NCBI GenBank assembly: GCA_963691655.1
Contig: OY829329.1
Span: 14,770,708-14,834,707, forward strand
Length of the DNA: 64,000 nt
Direction: 5' to 3'
Source of the DNA: Toxonevra muliebris
Lineage: Eukaryota > Arthropoda > Insecta > Diptera > Pallopteridae
Part shown: piece after piece, positions 11,780-23,095 of the stretch
Position numbering within the stretch: the first letter of the stretch is position 1
Layout of the letters: every line of letters starts with the position of its first letter
Translations under genes and position numbers: made by a program
The notes under the pieces: generated by a model
Seen by the model: the letters and a program-made list of their open reading frames with translations, nothing else
Databases searched by the model: none
What the model was told of the DNA's origin: nothing

Positions 11780-12965
11780 CTCCGCCTACTACTAACTGGT
11801 CTCTTATGCGGACGACTGTTCCATATTCGCAACTGGTAACAATATTGCTACACTATGGTCACCTTTTTCAACAGCCGAAACCTGCAACTCTCAGCGGAGA
11901 AGTCTTTCGCTACACTTTTCAGCTCTTAGACGAAGGAAATGAGGGCGATAGTCGACTTACACGTCGTAGGTAACAGAATTCCAACGGTTAGATATCTAAA
12001 AATCCGCGGGGTTACCTTCGATGGTCTCCTCACTTTCGCAGCGCACGCGACGAACCTGCGAAACCGAAAGGGAAGGGAAAGAAATAACGTCCTGAAAGCG
12101 TTGGCAGGAAGCACATGGGGCAAGGAAAAGGAGACCATTATTACAACGTACAAGGCGACAGGGAGATCTGTTGCTAACTACGCTGCTCCCCAGTTATGGT
12201 CTCATACCATCAGCAACACACAATTAGGAGGACAGCAAGTTTGCCAGAATGCAACATTGCGTATCGCTACAAGCGGTCATCTTAAGTCGGACGAGGACAA
12301 CCTTCATGTAGAGTCAAAAATGCTGAAAGTTAGAGAGCACAATGTGCTGCTAAGTAAGCAGGTCTTCCTGTCCTGCCACACTGTCGACCATCCGAAAAGT
12401 GAATTGATCTCAAAACATCCACCACACAGAGCCAAACTCAAGGTTATCACCCATTTCAAGGACAGCATTAGCAGATTCACCAACCAACAAACATTTGATG
12501 CTTCAGCATATATATACATCCCCCCTCAAACAACTATACCCAATAGCGGTTCTGTCAGTGACTACAAATCACAAGTCCATTAACGTCCACAACGGTAGGC
12601 CGCTACCAGTTGCTAATGATGAACGAAGCTTGCCCAAATCAACGAGATGCACACTAGCTCACCTTAGATCTGGATGGAACTGATCCTAAAACTTCTATAT
12701 GGCCAGGATTGACGAAGAGATTGCTAATGTGTGCTCGATTGCGGCCAATCCCCGGATGACACGGCGCACTTTTTTTGCTGCCCACTAAACTTCTCTATCA
12801 CTGTAGATTACTCGTACTTACACTGCCCAGTTCTTGGGTCTCGACCTGACATAACCGGATGAATACTAATATTACCATTTGCGAGTGGCTTATACTTAAA
12901 TAGACTGACTAGCTCTTCTTCTTTCTCACTACACCCATACACTCTCTGGAGTATATCCCTACAAC
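11780..12965 (+). mobile_element. Jockey-clade non-LTR retrotransposon, 5'-truncated and frameshifted
   Basis: This is the C-terminal part of a jockey-like ORF2 (reverse transcriptase). The catalytic YADD motif (SYADDCS) is encoded at 11802-11819 in a different frame from the main open stretch at 11939-12583, so at least one frameshift has occurred. The latter begins around 'RYLKIRGVTFDG' and continues 'NVLKALAGSTWG', 'KETIITTYKA', 'NATLRIATSG' and 'HNVLLSKQVFLSCH', the usual order after the jockey polymerase core. Further on, in another frame, 'STRCTLAHLRSGWN' and a CX2C...HX4C-like block ('VLDCGQSPDDTAHFFCC') at about 12640-12790 match the terminal zinc-knuckle region. A short CAA-rich tail near 12960-12970 may be its 3' end. 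It is dead: stops and frameshifts break the reading frame and the endonuclease and most of the polymerase are absent. Confidence 0.88.
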
Positions 12966-12984
12966 AACAAGAGTATATCCCGCG

Positions 12985-15070
12985 CCAGACCTAACGTCGA
13001 AGCAATACAGCATGAACACAAGATGGCCAGAGCAGCCAACAAGGTGGCGATAAACACTAGCCAAACCAGGTGTTTCAAAGAGCTCCGTGACAGTGAGGAT
13101 TTGGATCCATGGGCATACAGCATACAGGATAGTGAGGAGGAAGTTTAGCGGACCAAAGGCACCCCAGCCTACGTGCCCAATACTGATGCAGCAAGTTGTG
13201 GTAACGCTTTCCCTTCCCCCCCCCCCCCCCCCCTCAACTGAGGAACTAGAGGATATCGAGAGAAATGGTATGCTACACACTGTACAATGCGTAGCGAAAG
13301 ACGAAGCCTGATCGATATTGCAACGAATCGACGACAACAAAGCGCTGGGGTTAGACGGAGTGCCAAATGTAGCTTTCAAGGCGGCAGTGAAAGCCAGACC
13401 AGAGGTTTTTGTGAAGCTATATAACGCCCGCTTGAAAGAAAGAGTTTCTCCTGAGTTGTGGAAAAGCAAATATTAGTGGTGCTTCTAAAACCGGGAAAAC
13501 ATACCCTCCGCTATGTATGCTGGACACAGCTGGCAAAATATTGAAGCGCACAATATGCGACAGCTTGCATGAGTATCTGGAGTGGCCAACAGGTCTCTCT
13601 GATCGCCAGTTTAGTTTTCGTAAGAGGCGGTCTACGGTGAATGCAATCTACACAATTGCACGGGAAGCAACGAGCGGCAGTCGGTGGCAGAATGGCAGGA
13701 AAAAATATTGCTTAATTGTAACGCTGGATGTTAAAAACGCTTTCAACTCGGCGAACTAGAAATAGATCATGCGGGCACTGGAGAGCTACGATGTTTTATT
13801 ATACCTACGGTGGATTATCGGTAGCTACTTCAGCAACAGGCGGCTCTTATTTAACACAGATGATGGGGTCAAAGAATATCAGGTAACAGGTGGCGTACCA
13901 CAGGGCTCTGTGCTAGGGCCAGCACTATGGAACGCAATGTGCGACGGCCTCTGCAACGCTAGTAGAATACGCAGATGATATTTCGTTAGTGGCAGAATCG
14001 AAGAGACTGGAAGATTTGCAGTTATAGTCTGCAATGATTGCGACGATAGTTAAACGTGGCGGAATTGGAGTTGGTAGCCCAAAAAGCGGAAGTCATGCTT
14101 TTGATAACAAGAAAGAAAAAAGAGCGGTTAGAGGTGAGTGTGGGAGAGCGCACCATAATATTTAAACCTCATATCCGACATTGATACTAGGATGTCTTTT
14201 AAGAACCATATTATAGCGGACAGCAGCAAAGCGACGAAAATAAACGGCTCACTAACGCGCATAATGCCAAACGTTGGAGGGCTTCGCGCGAGCCGAAGGC
14301 AGCTTTTGTCCAACGCGATGGACACTGTAATGTTATACGCAGCACCCATTTGGGTAGGCAGTTACAAAAAGTCACACATTAAGGGGGCGCTAGCCGTCTA
14401 AAGGCTAAACGCATTGAGGGTGCCCAGTGCGTTCCGAATTGAATCGCAAGACGCGATATGTGTCATCGCAGGAAAGCTGCCAATAGACATACACGCGACA
14501 GAGCTCAAGAGGCTTTATAATAAAGCAGGAGAAAGGCACATGGGATTATTAAAAATGGAGGAATATCAACGATCTATATCGGAGTGGCAGCAGCGCGGAG
14601 TGAAGGCACGGGGATGTAGATTTTTACATCACGCAGCTGCTAAGCGGCCATGGGTACTTTAAGGAGTGCATGCATAGATTTGGACATGACGATGGCCCAT
14701 ACTGTCCAACATGTCCGAATGTAAATGAAAACCCGAGGTACGATTCGAAAACTAGAGAGAGGTGCTGAAGTAAGCCTTTGGCACTACACCAACACTGGAG
14801 AATGCAGATGTGCGGATCGGTGGTGAAATGGAAGATGACATGCACAGTGGCTGTGCGGATTATGAAACGCCGCTGAAAGAGAGAGAAGGAGAACAGAACA
14901 GCAGGAACAGATCGAGAAATGAACTGCTCGGTCCACCGCTGCGAAGTAAAATCTACCGGTTGTCCCGCGGGCTGAGTGGGTGGAGACGGAGGAGATGGTT
15001 TTAGTCTGTAGGAGTCCTACATAACCGTAGAAAAGGAGTTCTGGGAGTTCCAACGAACGAAAAACAAAAA
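12985..15070 (+). mobile_element. R1-clade non-LTR retrotransposon relic (RT and C-terminus)
   Basis: A broken ORF2 of the R1 clade. In order it shows a pre-RT segment ('QTRCFKELRDSEDLDPWAY'), 'RIDDNKALGLDGVPNVAFK' near 13322-13380, 'LDTAGKILKRTI' and 'GLSDRQFSFRKRRSTVNAI' at 13517-13650, 'LIVTLDVKNAFNSAN' ending at 13759, 'GGVPQGSVLGPALWN' at about 13890-13935, and YADD at 13968-13979. The thumb region follows ('IMPNVGGLRASRRQLL', 'LYAAPIWVG') and a C-terminal zinc-knuckle block ('HRFGHDDGPYCPTCPN') near 14670-14720. Frames change at least four times and several stops interrupt it. A run of 18 C lies at 13216-13233. It follows the jockey-like fragment directly and is a different subfamily from the minus-strand R1-clade copy downstream. 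Confidence 0.88.
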
Positions 15071-15490
15071 AATAATCCCTACAACAAACGATTACCTCTC
15101 ACTGAAGTCTACGAAGTTCGCACTTCATACATTTGAGTAACTCTTTTTCTATACTAGACAACGAATACAAAGAGTTTCATCATTGATGCCGACCTAGTGC
15201 TGAACTCTCTCTCTCTCTTTCTGTCCAAGAATCCAAGACTTAAGTCCCAATAATATGGAAAGGTAAAAAACTTTGTCTTCCCAAATTTTTATTTAAAACA
15301 GAGATACCCAATACATATAAACTTTATTATTATAGAGGAACAAAAAAATCTTACGTTAGACAGGAACAAAATTTACGTTGAAGATAACTTTCGCCAATGT
15401 GTGCTAACAAAACATACGAAAGTGTTGTTGCTCTTTGGCATAGCCAAGGAAGAGAGATGAGAAACGAAAAAGACAAAATTTTGTGTGTAT

Positions 15491-15504
15491 TTCGTATTGC
15501 TTAG
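15491..15504. repeat. Target-site duplication, left copy
   Basis: The 14 bases 'ttcgtattgcttag' occur here, directly before the poly-T (poly(A) in the element's sense), and again at 16567-16580, directly after the truncated 5' end of the minus-strand retrotransposon. This is the footprint of target-primed integration. Confidence 0.9.
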
Positions 15505-16566
15505 TTTTTTTTTTTTTTTTTTTTTAGGAGGGGGAATCTTACATAAGATACTGTTACCAGTGATCCAGGGTATGGATTACTGGTAACAGCATGCACGATT
15601 CATACTGTTCACTAAAGATACACCTCATTCGGGATCACGCACAGGCAGTAGTATCATACTATGCTGAACTTGCGGAACAGTACGCCTACGCACTAAACCC
15701 TTAACTCCCTCGCCTAAAAGCTTATGGAATGCCCCGCGGAACCGCTGTTAAGCATTACTTCGCGGGACAAAGCTAGCCAATAATGGCTCATCTTTCGCGC
15801 CTTTCTGGCTTACTCCTCACCTCTCTGTCCGTTCCTTGCAGCGCTGCCGCTCTTTTCTTCGTAGCTCCTCCTGGAGAGCGATTGCGGACCACTGTTTGAC
15901 TCGTTGCCATACTTGCTTCGATTGTAGCATGTGCTGCACGATGTTGTCTGGAGTCACTGGGCTTTTTATGAGCAGCTCGAGCTCTGCTCTTTCTTCTATA
16001 TATTTCGTGCAGACGAAGAAGACGTGCTGTGCATTTTCGCTGCCGTTGCCGCAAAAGGAACAGTCTGTTCCATCATCATGCCCTTACTTTAGAAGATATT
16101 CCCTAAAACAGCCATGCCCTGTCAGAAATTGCGTTAGGTAATAGTCCGTCTCGCCGTTCTTCCTCTCTACCCATGCTTGCACGTTCGGGATTAAGCGGGC
16201 GTCCACCTCTCTTTTGTGGTCGCGTCCCATCGCTTCTGCCACTCGTTTACACTCGTCTGCCTCTCTTCCTTTCGCTCTTTGTTTGTTAAACGCCTGTTCG
16301 TATTTTTTGATCTCTCGTATACTCGTTTGAGCTCCATGGCCATAAGACCGGGGGGCATAATGCCCGCTATGACTGCTCTCGCCTCGTGCGACACCGTTCG
16401 GAAGGCGCTGGCCACCCTGATCGCGCTTAGTCGTAACACTGACCTTGCCGCCTTTGCATAAGTCTTGCGCTGCATCATGGGTCCCCAAATAGGCGCTGCA
16501 TACATCAGTACGCACTGACTTACTTTTGCCCGGAGAGCACGCCTGCTCTGGCTTGGACCGCCTATA
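15505..16566 (-). mobile_element. 5'-truncated R1-clade retrotransposon with poly(A) and 14-bp TSD
   Basis: On the minus strand the element starts abruptly at 16566 inside the reverse transcriptase thumb ('GGPSQSRRALRAKVSQCVL', 'MYAAPIWGP'). It runs through 'VASAFRTVSHEARAVIAG', 'MAMELKRVYER' and 'NEWQKRWDATTKERW', then, after one frameshift near 16200, through 'IPNVQAWVERKNGETDYY' and 'LTQFLTGHGCFREYLLK'. One in-frame TAA at 16084-16086 precedes the zinc-knuckle block 'GHDDGTDCSFCG...HVFFVC'. The 3' untranslated part contains a strong hairpin and ends in a 21-base poly(A) (T on plus, 15505-15525). With only one frameshift and one stop over a kilobase it is much younger than the plus-strand R1 relic. 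The flanks carry no 28S rDNA, so this is not an rDNA-specific insertion. Confidence 0.9.
15551..15589. other. Hairpin in the 3' UTR of the R1-clade element
   Basis: Arms 15551-15567 ('ctgttaccagtgatcca') and 15573-15589 ('tggattactggtaacag') pair over 17 positions with one mismatch around a 5-base loop. In the element's sense it lies about 25 bases before the poly(A). Structures in this position are plausible recognition signals for the element's own reverse transcriptase; that role is inferred. Confidence 0.75.
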
Positions 16567-16580
16567 TTCGTATTGCTTAG
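16567..16580. repeat. Target-site duplication, right copy
   Basis: Second copy of 'ttcgtattgcttag', identical over 14 bases to 15491-15504, flanking the truncated 5' end of the minus-strand R1-clade insertion. Confidence 0.9.
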
Positions 16581-16610
16581 TGCGAAGTACTGTGTGTGTG
16601 TGCATTAGAA

Positions 16611-16676
16611 TGCAAAGCCTATGCCTGAGTGCTTTTACAAAAACAAGTATGCACTGAGTGCATAGGACGTGGACAC
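16611..16676. repeat. Dispersed repeat, copy 1
   Basis: The stretch around 'cctatgcctgagtgctttta' and 'actgagtgcatagg...gtgg' closely matches 27030-27096. Upstream of the R1-clade insertion the words 'agagagatgagaaac' (about 15454-15468) match 'agagagatgagaaat' near 27012-27026. The repeat is therefore older than, and interrupted by, the retrotransposon. Its family is unknown. Confidence 0.65.
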
Positions 16677-16679
16677 TCC

Positions 16680-18013
16680 TGAAATAACTCTTGTAAATAA
16701 TTTAGCATTTTTAGCATTATTTTACATAATTGCAAAGATCAACTGAGAATCTTTGGAAAGATAAGTAATAAATAAAGACAGCTGTGATTTTCTAGGAATT
16801 AAAATTTACAATTCTAACAGATTGCATGTAATTTTTTTAGATTATATTGCATCCTACTAAGTATAAATAATACTAATAAATTTTTATTTATATAATGTTT
16901 GTTTCAGGTATAAATGCACATAAACTTGCAACGGCATCAGCTTCAGCATCAGCAAAAATGTCTCTGTGCTTTTTTATTATTTTTTTTTGTTTTTTTTGTT
17001 TTTTTTTTTTTTTTATCAGGAAGTGTTAAAACGAAACAACATTTCGACAGGAGACAGAACGGCAGCAAAAGCAGCAGAACGGCAACATAAGCAGCAGATG
17101 TGTACACAGTTACTTAAGTGCCTTCAATATATAAAATTTTATGCTGATATAGATTATTGTTGCAGTAGTAAAGTAAAAAAGTAAAATCACAAAGTTGCTG
17201 CTGCTATATGTTATTCATAGTGAATATATATACAAACGCTATATAGTTGGATACATACATATGTATGGATATATACGGATGTATATAAATATATAGTGAG
17301 TGGTAGTTATTGCAAAGATGCGCCATATGGAAACATATAGTTAACTACGGCAAACATTTTATACTGGAAAAATTTACATACAGGGTAAGTACAAATTTGT
17401 TCTCAACTCTCTTTCGCTCTCTCTCTTTCAAGAACACATAAACTCTTAAGATAGGAATGCTCATTTCTACTACTCGTAGTCGACGTAGCGTGGTCAATAA
17501 ATAGCAAGCAGAGGGTACAAAAGGGTGGAGATAGGTGGGACGGAGGGGGGAAGAAATGGGAGAGTGAATTTGAAAGAGAGGGAAAAGGACTTGCATTAAT
17601 ATAAACTTTTAATGTGATTATCAGCGATAGGAAATATTCATTTCTTTTACAATCAAGTTGTATGAGAGATGGGCGTGGTCATGGGCGGATTTTTTTTAAT
17701 TTTTGTACCCTGGAATTGTATTAACATAAGCAACTCTTGTATTAAAATTAGTAACTCTATGACGACTCCTTCTATTTTTAACCAACTTTGATTCTATGGG
17801 AGGTGGGCGTGGCAGTGGACGTATTATTTGATTTTTTGCACAACTTTTGACACGAGTAACTCTTTTATCAAAATCTGTGATTCTACAACAGCTACCTCTA
17901 CATTTTGTGTTCTTTTTGTATGAAGTTCAACCACTGTGTGCCGCACTCTCATATCGTTTTTCTTATTCGCTCTTTTAAATTGAGAGCTTAGAAACTTCAT
18001 ATAAAAAAACGAA
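16680..18013. other. Intergenic DNA; old dispersed repeat toward the right end
   Basis: No gene is supported. AT-rich DNA with a poly-T run (16983-17015) and 'tatata' runs (17220-17300). From about 17640 two imperfect blocks carrying 'gggcgtgg' and 'aactctt...aaaat' words repeat; they resemble the degenerate 3' parts of dispersed fly repeats, but I cannot assign a family. The hAT element at 18022 has inserted into this older repeat. Confidence 0.4.
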
Positions 18014-19132
18014 AAGGGAGTCAAGGCCGTATTTAGGGGGAGGTTTTGGGGGTTCGGACCCCCCTTCCCCCTTCCCCCCTCGAAATGTGGAACCTTTATT
18101 CAAATTTTTTTAGCTTAATTGCCAATGGATGGAAAAAAAGTCAAAATAAAATCTATTTAACGATATTTTTTACTTCCATTGGTTTTTTTTCTAAAAAGTG
18201 GAATATAAAAAATAAATTTGAAATCTTAGTTACACTATGCGATCAAATCCGATTTTTTTTCTTCGACATGAGGTTTGACTACGGATTCAAAAAGAGAAGG
18301 TGATACTGAGTACTCCTGCATTCATAGTTTTTCTAGGTCAGTAACTGTTTTTGGTTTAAAGTTTCGTCCTCAATTAGTTTGAAAAGTTTAAAAATTAATA
18401 AAAAATAGAAAAAATTATCGGATCCTTGTAAAATTAGACTTGCTTGACCCCATTTTTATTCTAAAAAATGACGTGATGGAAAGTTTTTGACCTCAGATTC
18501 GTGTTCAACGTGAAAAATTCTTTCGCAAAAACTCCATCTCATTAGCAGTTTTAGGAGAAAATCTTAAAATGTGATTAATTTTTTACCCCATTATTGCTCA
18601 GAGCACCACGACTAGAAAAATCTCTTTCAATGCTGTGACTTCACGAATTTAGGGAATATAAGCCAACCTCAGCCGGGTTCCTTATCATTGATAATGGCTC
18701 AAATTTCCAATGATGATCATTTGAAAAAAATGAGCCTCTACTATTTTTGGTAATTTTTTTGAGGTTGGGTACATCATCAGTAGTGGGAAGTCAATGAGTT
18801 AACGAAATTATTTCCTTCACGATAAAAAAAAAAATGCACTACAATGCACATTGAATAATATTTACTTGAAAAAATTTAATTTGATCATTCTGTGAATTTT
18901 TTGTCATTTATGGCCATTTTTTGAGGTTAAGATTAAAGAAAATTGGAAAATTGTTCCTAAAGTTTTAAGATATTTATCTACTTTTGTCCTTAGTCTGATA
19001 GGGTCCATCAAATGTTTTATCGATTTAATTTATTGTATTTAAATATCAGTTTGATAAAAAATATTTATGAATATTTTCTTCGAAGGAAAACCCCCCCCGA
19101 AAAAAATTTCTGGCTACGGCCCTGAAGGGAGT
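18014..19132. mobile_element. hAT-type non-autonomous transposon with perfect 8-bp TSD
   Basis: The 8-bp duplication 'aagggagt' occurs at 18014-18021 and 19125-19132. The element itself is 18022-19124 (1103 bp) and starts 'caaggccgtattta'; on the minus strand its other end starts 'cagggccgtagcca'. An 8-bp target duplicate plus CAGGG-like ends is the hAT superfamily signature. G/C-rich runs lie just inside both ends (18038-18080 and 19090-19100). No transposase motif is seen inside; the frame at 18046-18303 shows no hAT domain. It is therefore a deletion derivative or a non-autonomous family mobilised in trans. Confidence 0.88.
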
Positions 19133-20107
19133 GAGATACTCGGTCGTTGAATTCGCCTTAACTTCACATTCTTCTCTTACGGAATCAACCCAATGGTAAA
19201 ATTTAATGCACTATGACTCGGCAGCGCATCTATTGCGCTTCTTTTGGAAGCACTTTCAGTTCGACATATATGAGTTAACAAAATTAAATTAAATGCAGTC
19301 TCGATTTTTAGACAAACACAGGCGCATAAAAAAGCTGCACAAAAAACGAGAAAAAACTAACAATAACTAACTGTAATATAAAAAATTAATAACTAGAATT
19401 CCGGTGTGGATTGATTTAGATAAGAAATAAACCACAAATAAATAATTTTTTCAGATTCTGGCAGCGTGATTCTACCCTGTAAAACTACGCTTCTTTTCTA
19501 AAATACATATACCATATGCACATATATTAAATATGTTAACGTATTTCAAGCAAATATCACTAAAATTTTAAATCTTTTGCAAGGTAGTTACTATATGTAA
19601 CATCAAGAATATTAATGATTTTTCTGACTTGTTGTAAATTTTTAGTGCATACACATAAGCAAACTTCCAACAAAACAGTGTCCTTTACCAAATTAACTTT
19701 TATTAGAGTCATCTGCACAATACTTAACTTTATTATATTGAATATGATTGTTAGAGTTTGCCATGCATATGTGTAAAAGTTAAAATGTTTTTGTAAAAAT
19801 TTTCCAATATATATTATTATAATAATAATTTTCGTTAGTCATATACACACGTGCATATGCTGCATGCATTTTGCTCATAAAATTATGTTGCCAATCATGA
19901 AAATTGCATATAATTTTCAACAGCAACAAAACTGTAACTGAAGTGAGTTTTAATTAATTTATTACAAGCATATAGAGGTAAATGAAGAGGAGAAGAGATC
20001 ATGACAGTAACCACTTAAATATGAAATATTTTGTTGAAATTATTTATTATAGACTAGTCATTGAAAAAGTTTTTTGTTTGCTTTTTTATGAAATAATTAA
20101 GTTAATT
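19133..20107. other. Intergenic DNA without recognisable gene
   Basis: The first 150 bases continue the older repeat split by the hAT insertion ('gagatactcggtcgttgaat'). The remainder is AT-rich with no gene or strong repeat seen. The 99-codon frame beginning at 19982 enters the tandem duplication that follows and is not supported as coding. Confidence 0.4.
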
Positions 20108-20435
20108 AAAAAATTATGTGTGCACATATTGTGTTGTGTAAATCTGCCCCTTGGTAGAAGAGTTGCGTATTCGAAGAGAGCTTGTGATGCGCATCAAAAA
20201 AGATTATTTTGGGCATTTCTGAAAGGGTTGAAACGTAATGGAAAAGATGTGCATTTTTCTTTTATAAAACAATCAGTGTAATTCAAAAATTATGTGTGCA
20301 CATGTTGTGTTGTGTAAACTGGCCCATCTGTAGGAGAGTTGCCTTTTCAAAGAGAGCTTGGCATCAGAAGAGATTAGTTTGAACATCTCTGGAAACAGAA
20401 ATGGAAAAAGATGTACATTTTATGTTCGAAAATTT
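20108..20435. repeat. Tandem duplication, ~176-bp unit, two copies
   Basis: 'aaattatgtgtgcacat' begins at 20111 and again at 20287. Both copies continue with 'ttgtgttgtgtaaa', 'agagttgc', 'aaagagagctt' (first copy 'gaagagagctt') and 'ggaaa.agatgt.catttt'. The copies differ by substitutions and a deletion of about 10-20 bases in the second. Function unknown. Confidence 0.75.
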
Positions 20436-21180
20436 TAATACATTAAATAGGTACGCTCTTAAAAGGAAGAGTGCCTGATATATTTCAGTCCGATAAAGAT
20501 TGTGTTTCTTGGCTGTGTTCATGGGAATTCTGGGTTGATTATTCCAACCTTATGCTCAGATTTTCTTTATAGCTTAAAACCTATAATTCTGAGATATGCG
20601 ACTTCTATTTCTTACAAACTATAATAGTTGGGGCTACTTCTGGTCAAAATCAACTATATCTAATTTTATAAATTAATTTAACCTTCGAAAACCAATTTTT
20701 TTTTTTTTGTAACTGGATATATCTTTTTACCAGAATAACCAACAAAAAGTCCACGAAGGCTGTTCGATGACAATATCCTTTGTCGAAGTAAACTTGGGGT
20801 TACATAAAGTCAAAACCACAAAAATCGATCTTTTATTTAAAAGAAATATACCCCAAAGATAACGCCAAGTAATTTTCGATGAGCACTAATTTTGAAAGCG
20901 CATAAAATTTTTACCTCTAGGTATGCATTTCCTTAGTTGCTTCAGAGGAAACTTTTGTAATGTCGTAGAACTTATCTACACATAAAAGTTTATCTACAGA
21001 AAATTATAGAACTGTAGATCAAGCTCTTCATATGCTACCGAATCACAGTTTAGTTGTTTGGGAATGTAAAACAATTTCTATGGCAACGCGAAAAGTATGA
21101 AATGATATGTTTAACAGGTTTTTAAAAAACTGCGGATTGCCCCTCAAATTCTCATCTGCCTCTATACATAGGTTGTTGAC
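20436..21180. other. Intergenic DNA without recognisable gene
   Basis: Sequence of moderate complexity with no open frame over 60 codons and no recognised repeat. Confidence 0.4.
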
Positions 21181-21184
21181 TGCG

Positions 21185-23095
21185 ACAATTTTTTAACAGA
21201 TAGAAAAAAAAAACTGTAAATAATTACTTTTATACCCGATCGAAAAAATAAAATCCGTTAATGAAAATTTTTATACCAGATCGAAAAAACAAAAATCTAT
21301 AAATAATAATTTTTATACTAGATCAAAAAAAATCTGTGGATAATGACTTTTATACCAGATTAGAAACATAAAAATTTATGAATAAAAAATTTTCAACCAG
21401 TTTAAAATATAAAAATCTATCAATAATAATTTTTTATTCCGGATAAAAAAAATCTGTAAATAATAACTTTTATACCAGATCAAAAAAATAAAAATTTTTA
21501 TACCAGACCGAAAAAACAACAACTAAAATATTGTATACCAGATCGAAAAAACAAAAATCTATAAATAATAATTTTTATACTAGATCAAAAAAAGTCTGTG
21601 GATAATGACTTTTATACTAGATTAGAAACATAAAAATTTATAAATAAAAAATTTTATACCAGTTTGAAAAATTAAAAATCTATGAATAATAATTTTTATT
21701 CCGGATAAAAAAATCTGTTAATAATAACTTTTATACCAGATCAAAAAAAAAAAATTTGTATACCAGGCCGAAAAACAACAACAAAAGTATTGTACCAGAT
21801 CGAAAAAACAAAAATCAATAATTAAACATTTTAATATCAGTTTAAAAAGAATCTGCGGATAATGATTTTTATATCAGATCAACAAAATAAAAATCTATAA
21901 ATAATAATTTTTTTACTAGATCTAAAAAATAAAAATCTGGAAGTGAAAGTTTTTATACCACATCGAAAAAATAAAAAATCTATGAATTGTATTTGTTTAC
22001 CAGATCGAAAATAAACTACCGATAATGTTTTTTGTACCAGATCGACTAAATAAAAATTCATAAATAATCAATAAAAAATTTATAAATAATGTTTTTTATA
22101 CCTGACCGAAAAATAGCAATAATTAAGAACGTTTATACCAGATCAAAACAAAATCTATGGATAACGATTTGTATACCAGATCAACAAAATAGAAATTCAT
22201 AACAGATCTATAAAAAATTCAATATAAAATGTTTTTTATACCAGATCGGAAAAACAAAAATCATTAATTAAACATTTTTATACCAGTTTGAAAAAATAAA
22301 AATCTATAAATAATAATTTTTATTTCAGATCAAAAAAATATGAATCTATGAACAATAATTTTTATACCAGATCGAAAATCTTAAAATCCATAAATAACAG
22401 TTTCTATACCAGATGGAAAAAATCAATAAATAATGATTTTTATACCAGATCGAAAAATTAAAATCTATTTATAATAATTTTTATACCAGATAAAAAAAAT
22501 AAAAATCTATAAACAATAATTTTTATACCAGATTGAAAAAATAAAAATCAGTAAATAATAATAATAGATCGAAAAAATAAAAATCTAAAAAAAAAAATTT
22601 TATACCAGATGGAAAAAAATCAACAAATATTGATTTTTATACTAGATCGATAAAATAAAAAAAAAAAAACATTTATAACAGATCTAAATCTATAAATCAA
22701 TAAATAAAAATTTGTAAATAATAATTTTTATACTAGAACGAAAAAAATAAAAATCAATAAATAAAAACTTTTATACCATATCGAAAATATAAAAATCTAT
22801 AAGGAATAACTTTTATACCAGATCGAAAAAATCTAGGGATAATGAATTTCATACCAGATCGAAACATAAAAAAATTGAAATAAAATACAAAATTTTATGC
22901 CAGATTTAAAAATAAAAATCTATAAATATAAATTTTTATACCAGATCGGAAAAATAAAAATATATATATAAAAATTTTTGGGCCAGATTGAAAAAATAAA
23001 TTTTGTAAATAATAATTTTTATACCAGATCATAAAAATAAAAATCAATAAATAATTTTTATTCCAGATGGAAAAAATGAGTTTATAAATATTAGT
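21185..23095. repeat. 'ttataccagatcgaaaaaat' satellite
   Basis: About 1.9 kb of a degenerate unit of roughly 40-47 bp. Each unit holds 'tttttataccagatcgaaaa', then 'ataaaaatctataaataata'. About 45 copies are present, often with truncated units. No coding is seen; the 60-codon frame at 21879-22061 is repeat-derived. Confidence 0.85.

Noticed and set aside
12949..12981. Direct repeat 'gagtatatccc' flanking 'tacaacaacaa', considered as a target duplication of the jockey-like element
   Set aside because: The two copies lie 11 bases apart at the same side; no matching copy was found at the element's truncated 5' edge.
12909..13469. 186-codon open frame on the minus strand
   Set aside because: It is antisense to the R1-clade relic, which has recognisable RT motifs on the plus strand, and it includes a glycine run made by the 18-C tract.
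12985..16566. Possible rDNA locus because of R1-clade elements
   Set aside because: No 28S or other rRNA sequence flanks the elements, and the minus-strand copy has a non-rDNA target duplicate.
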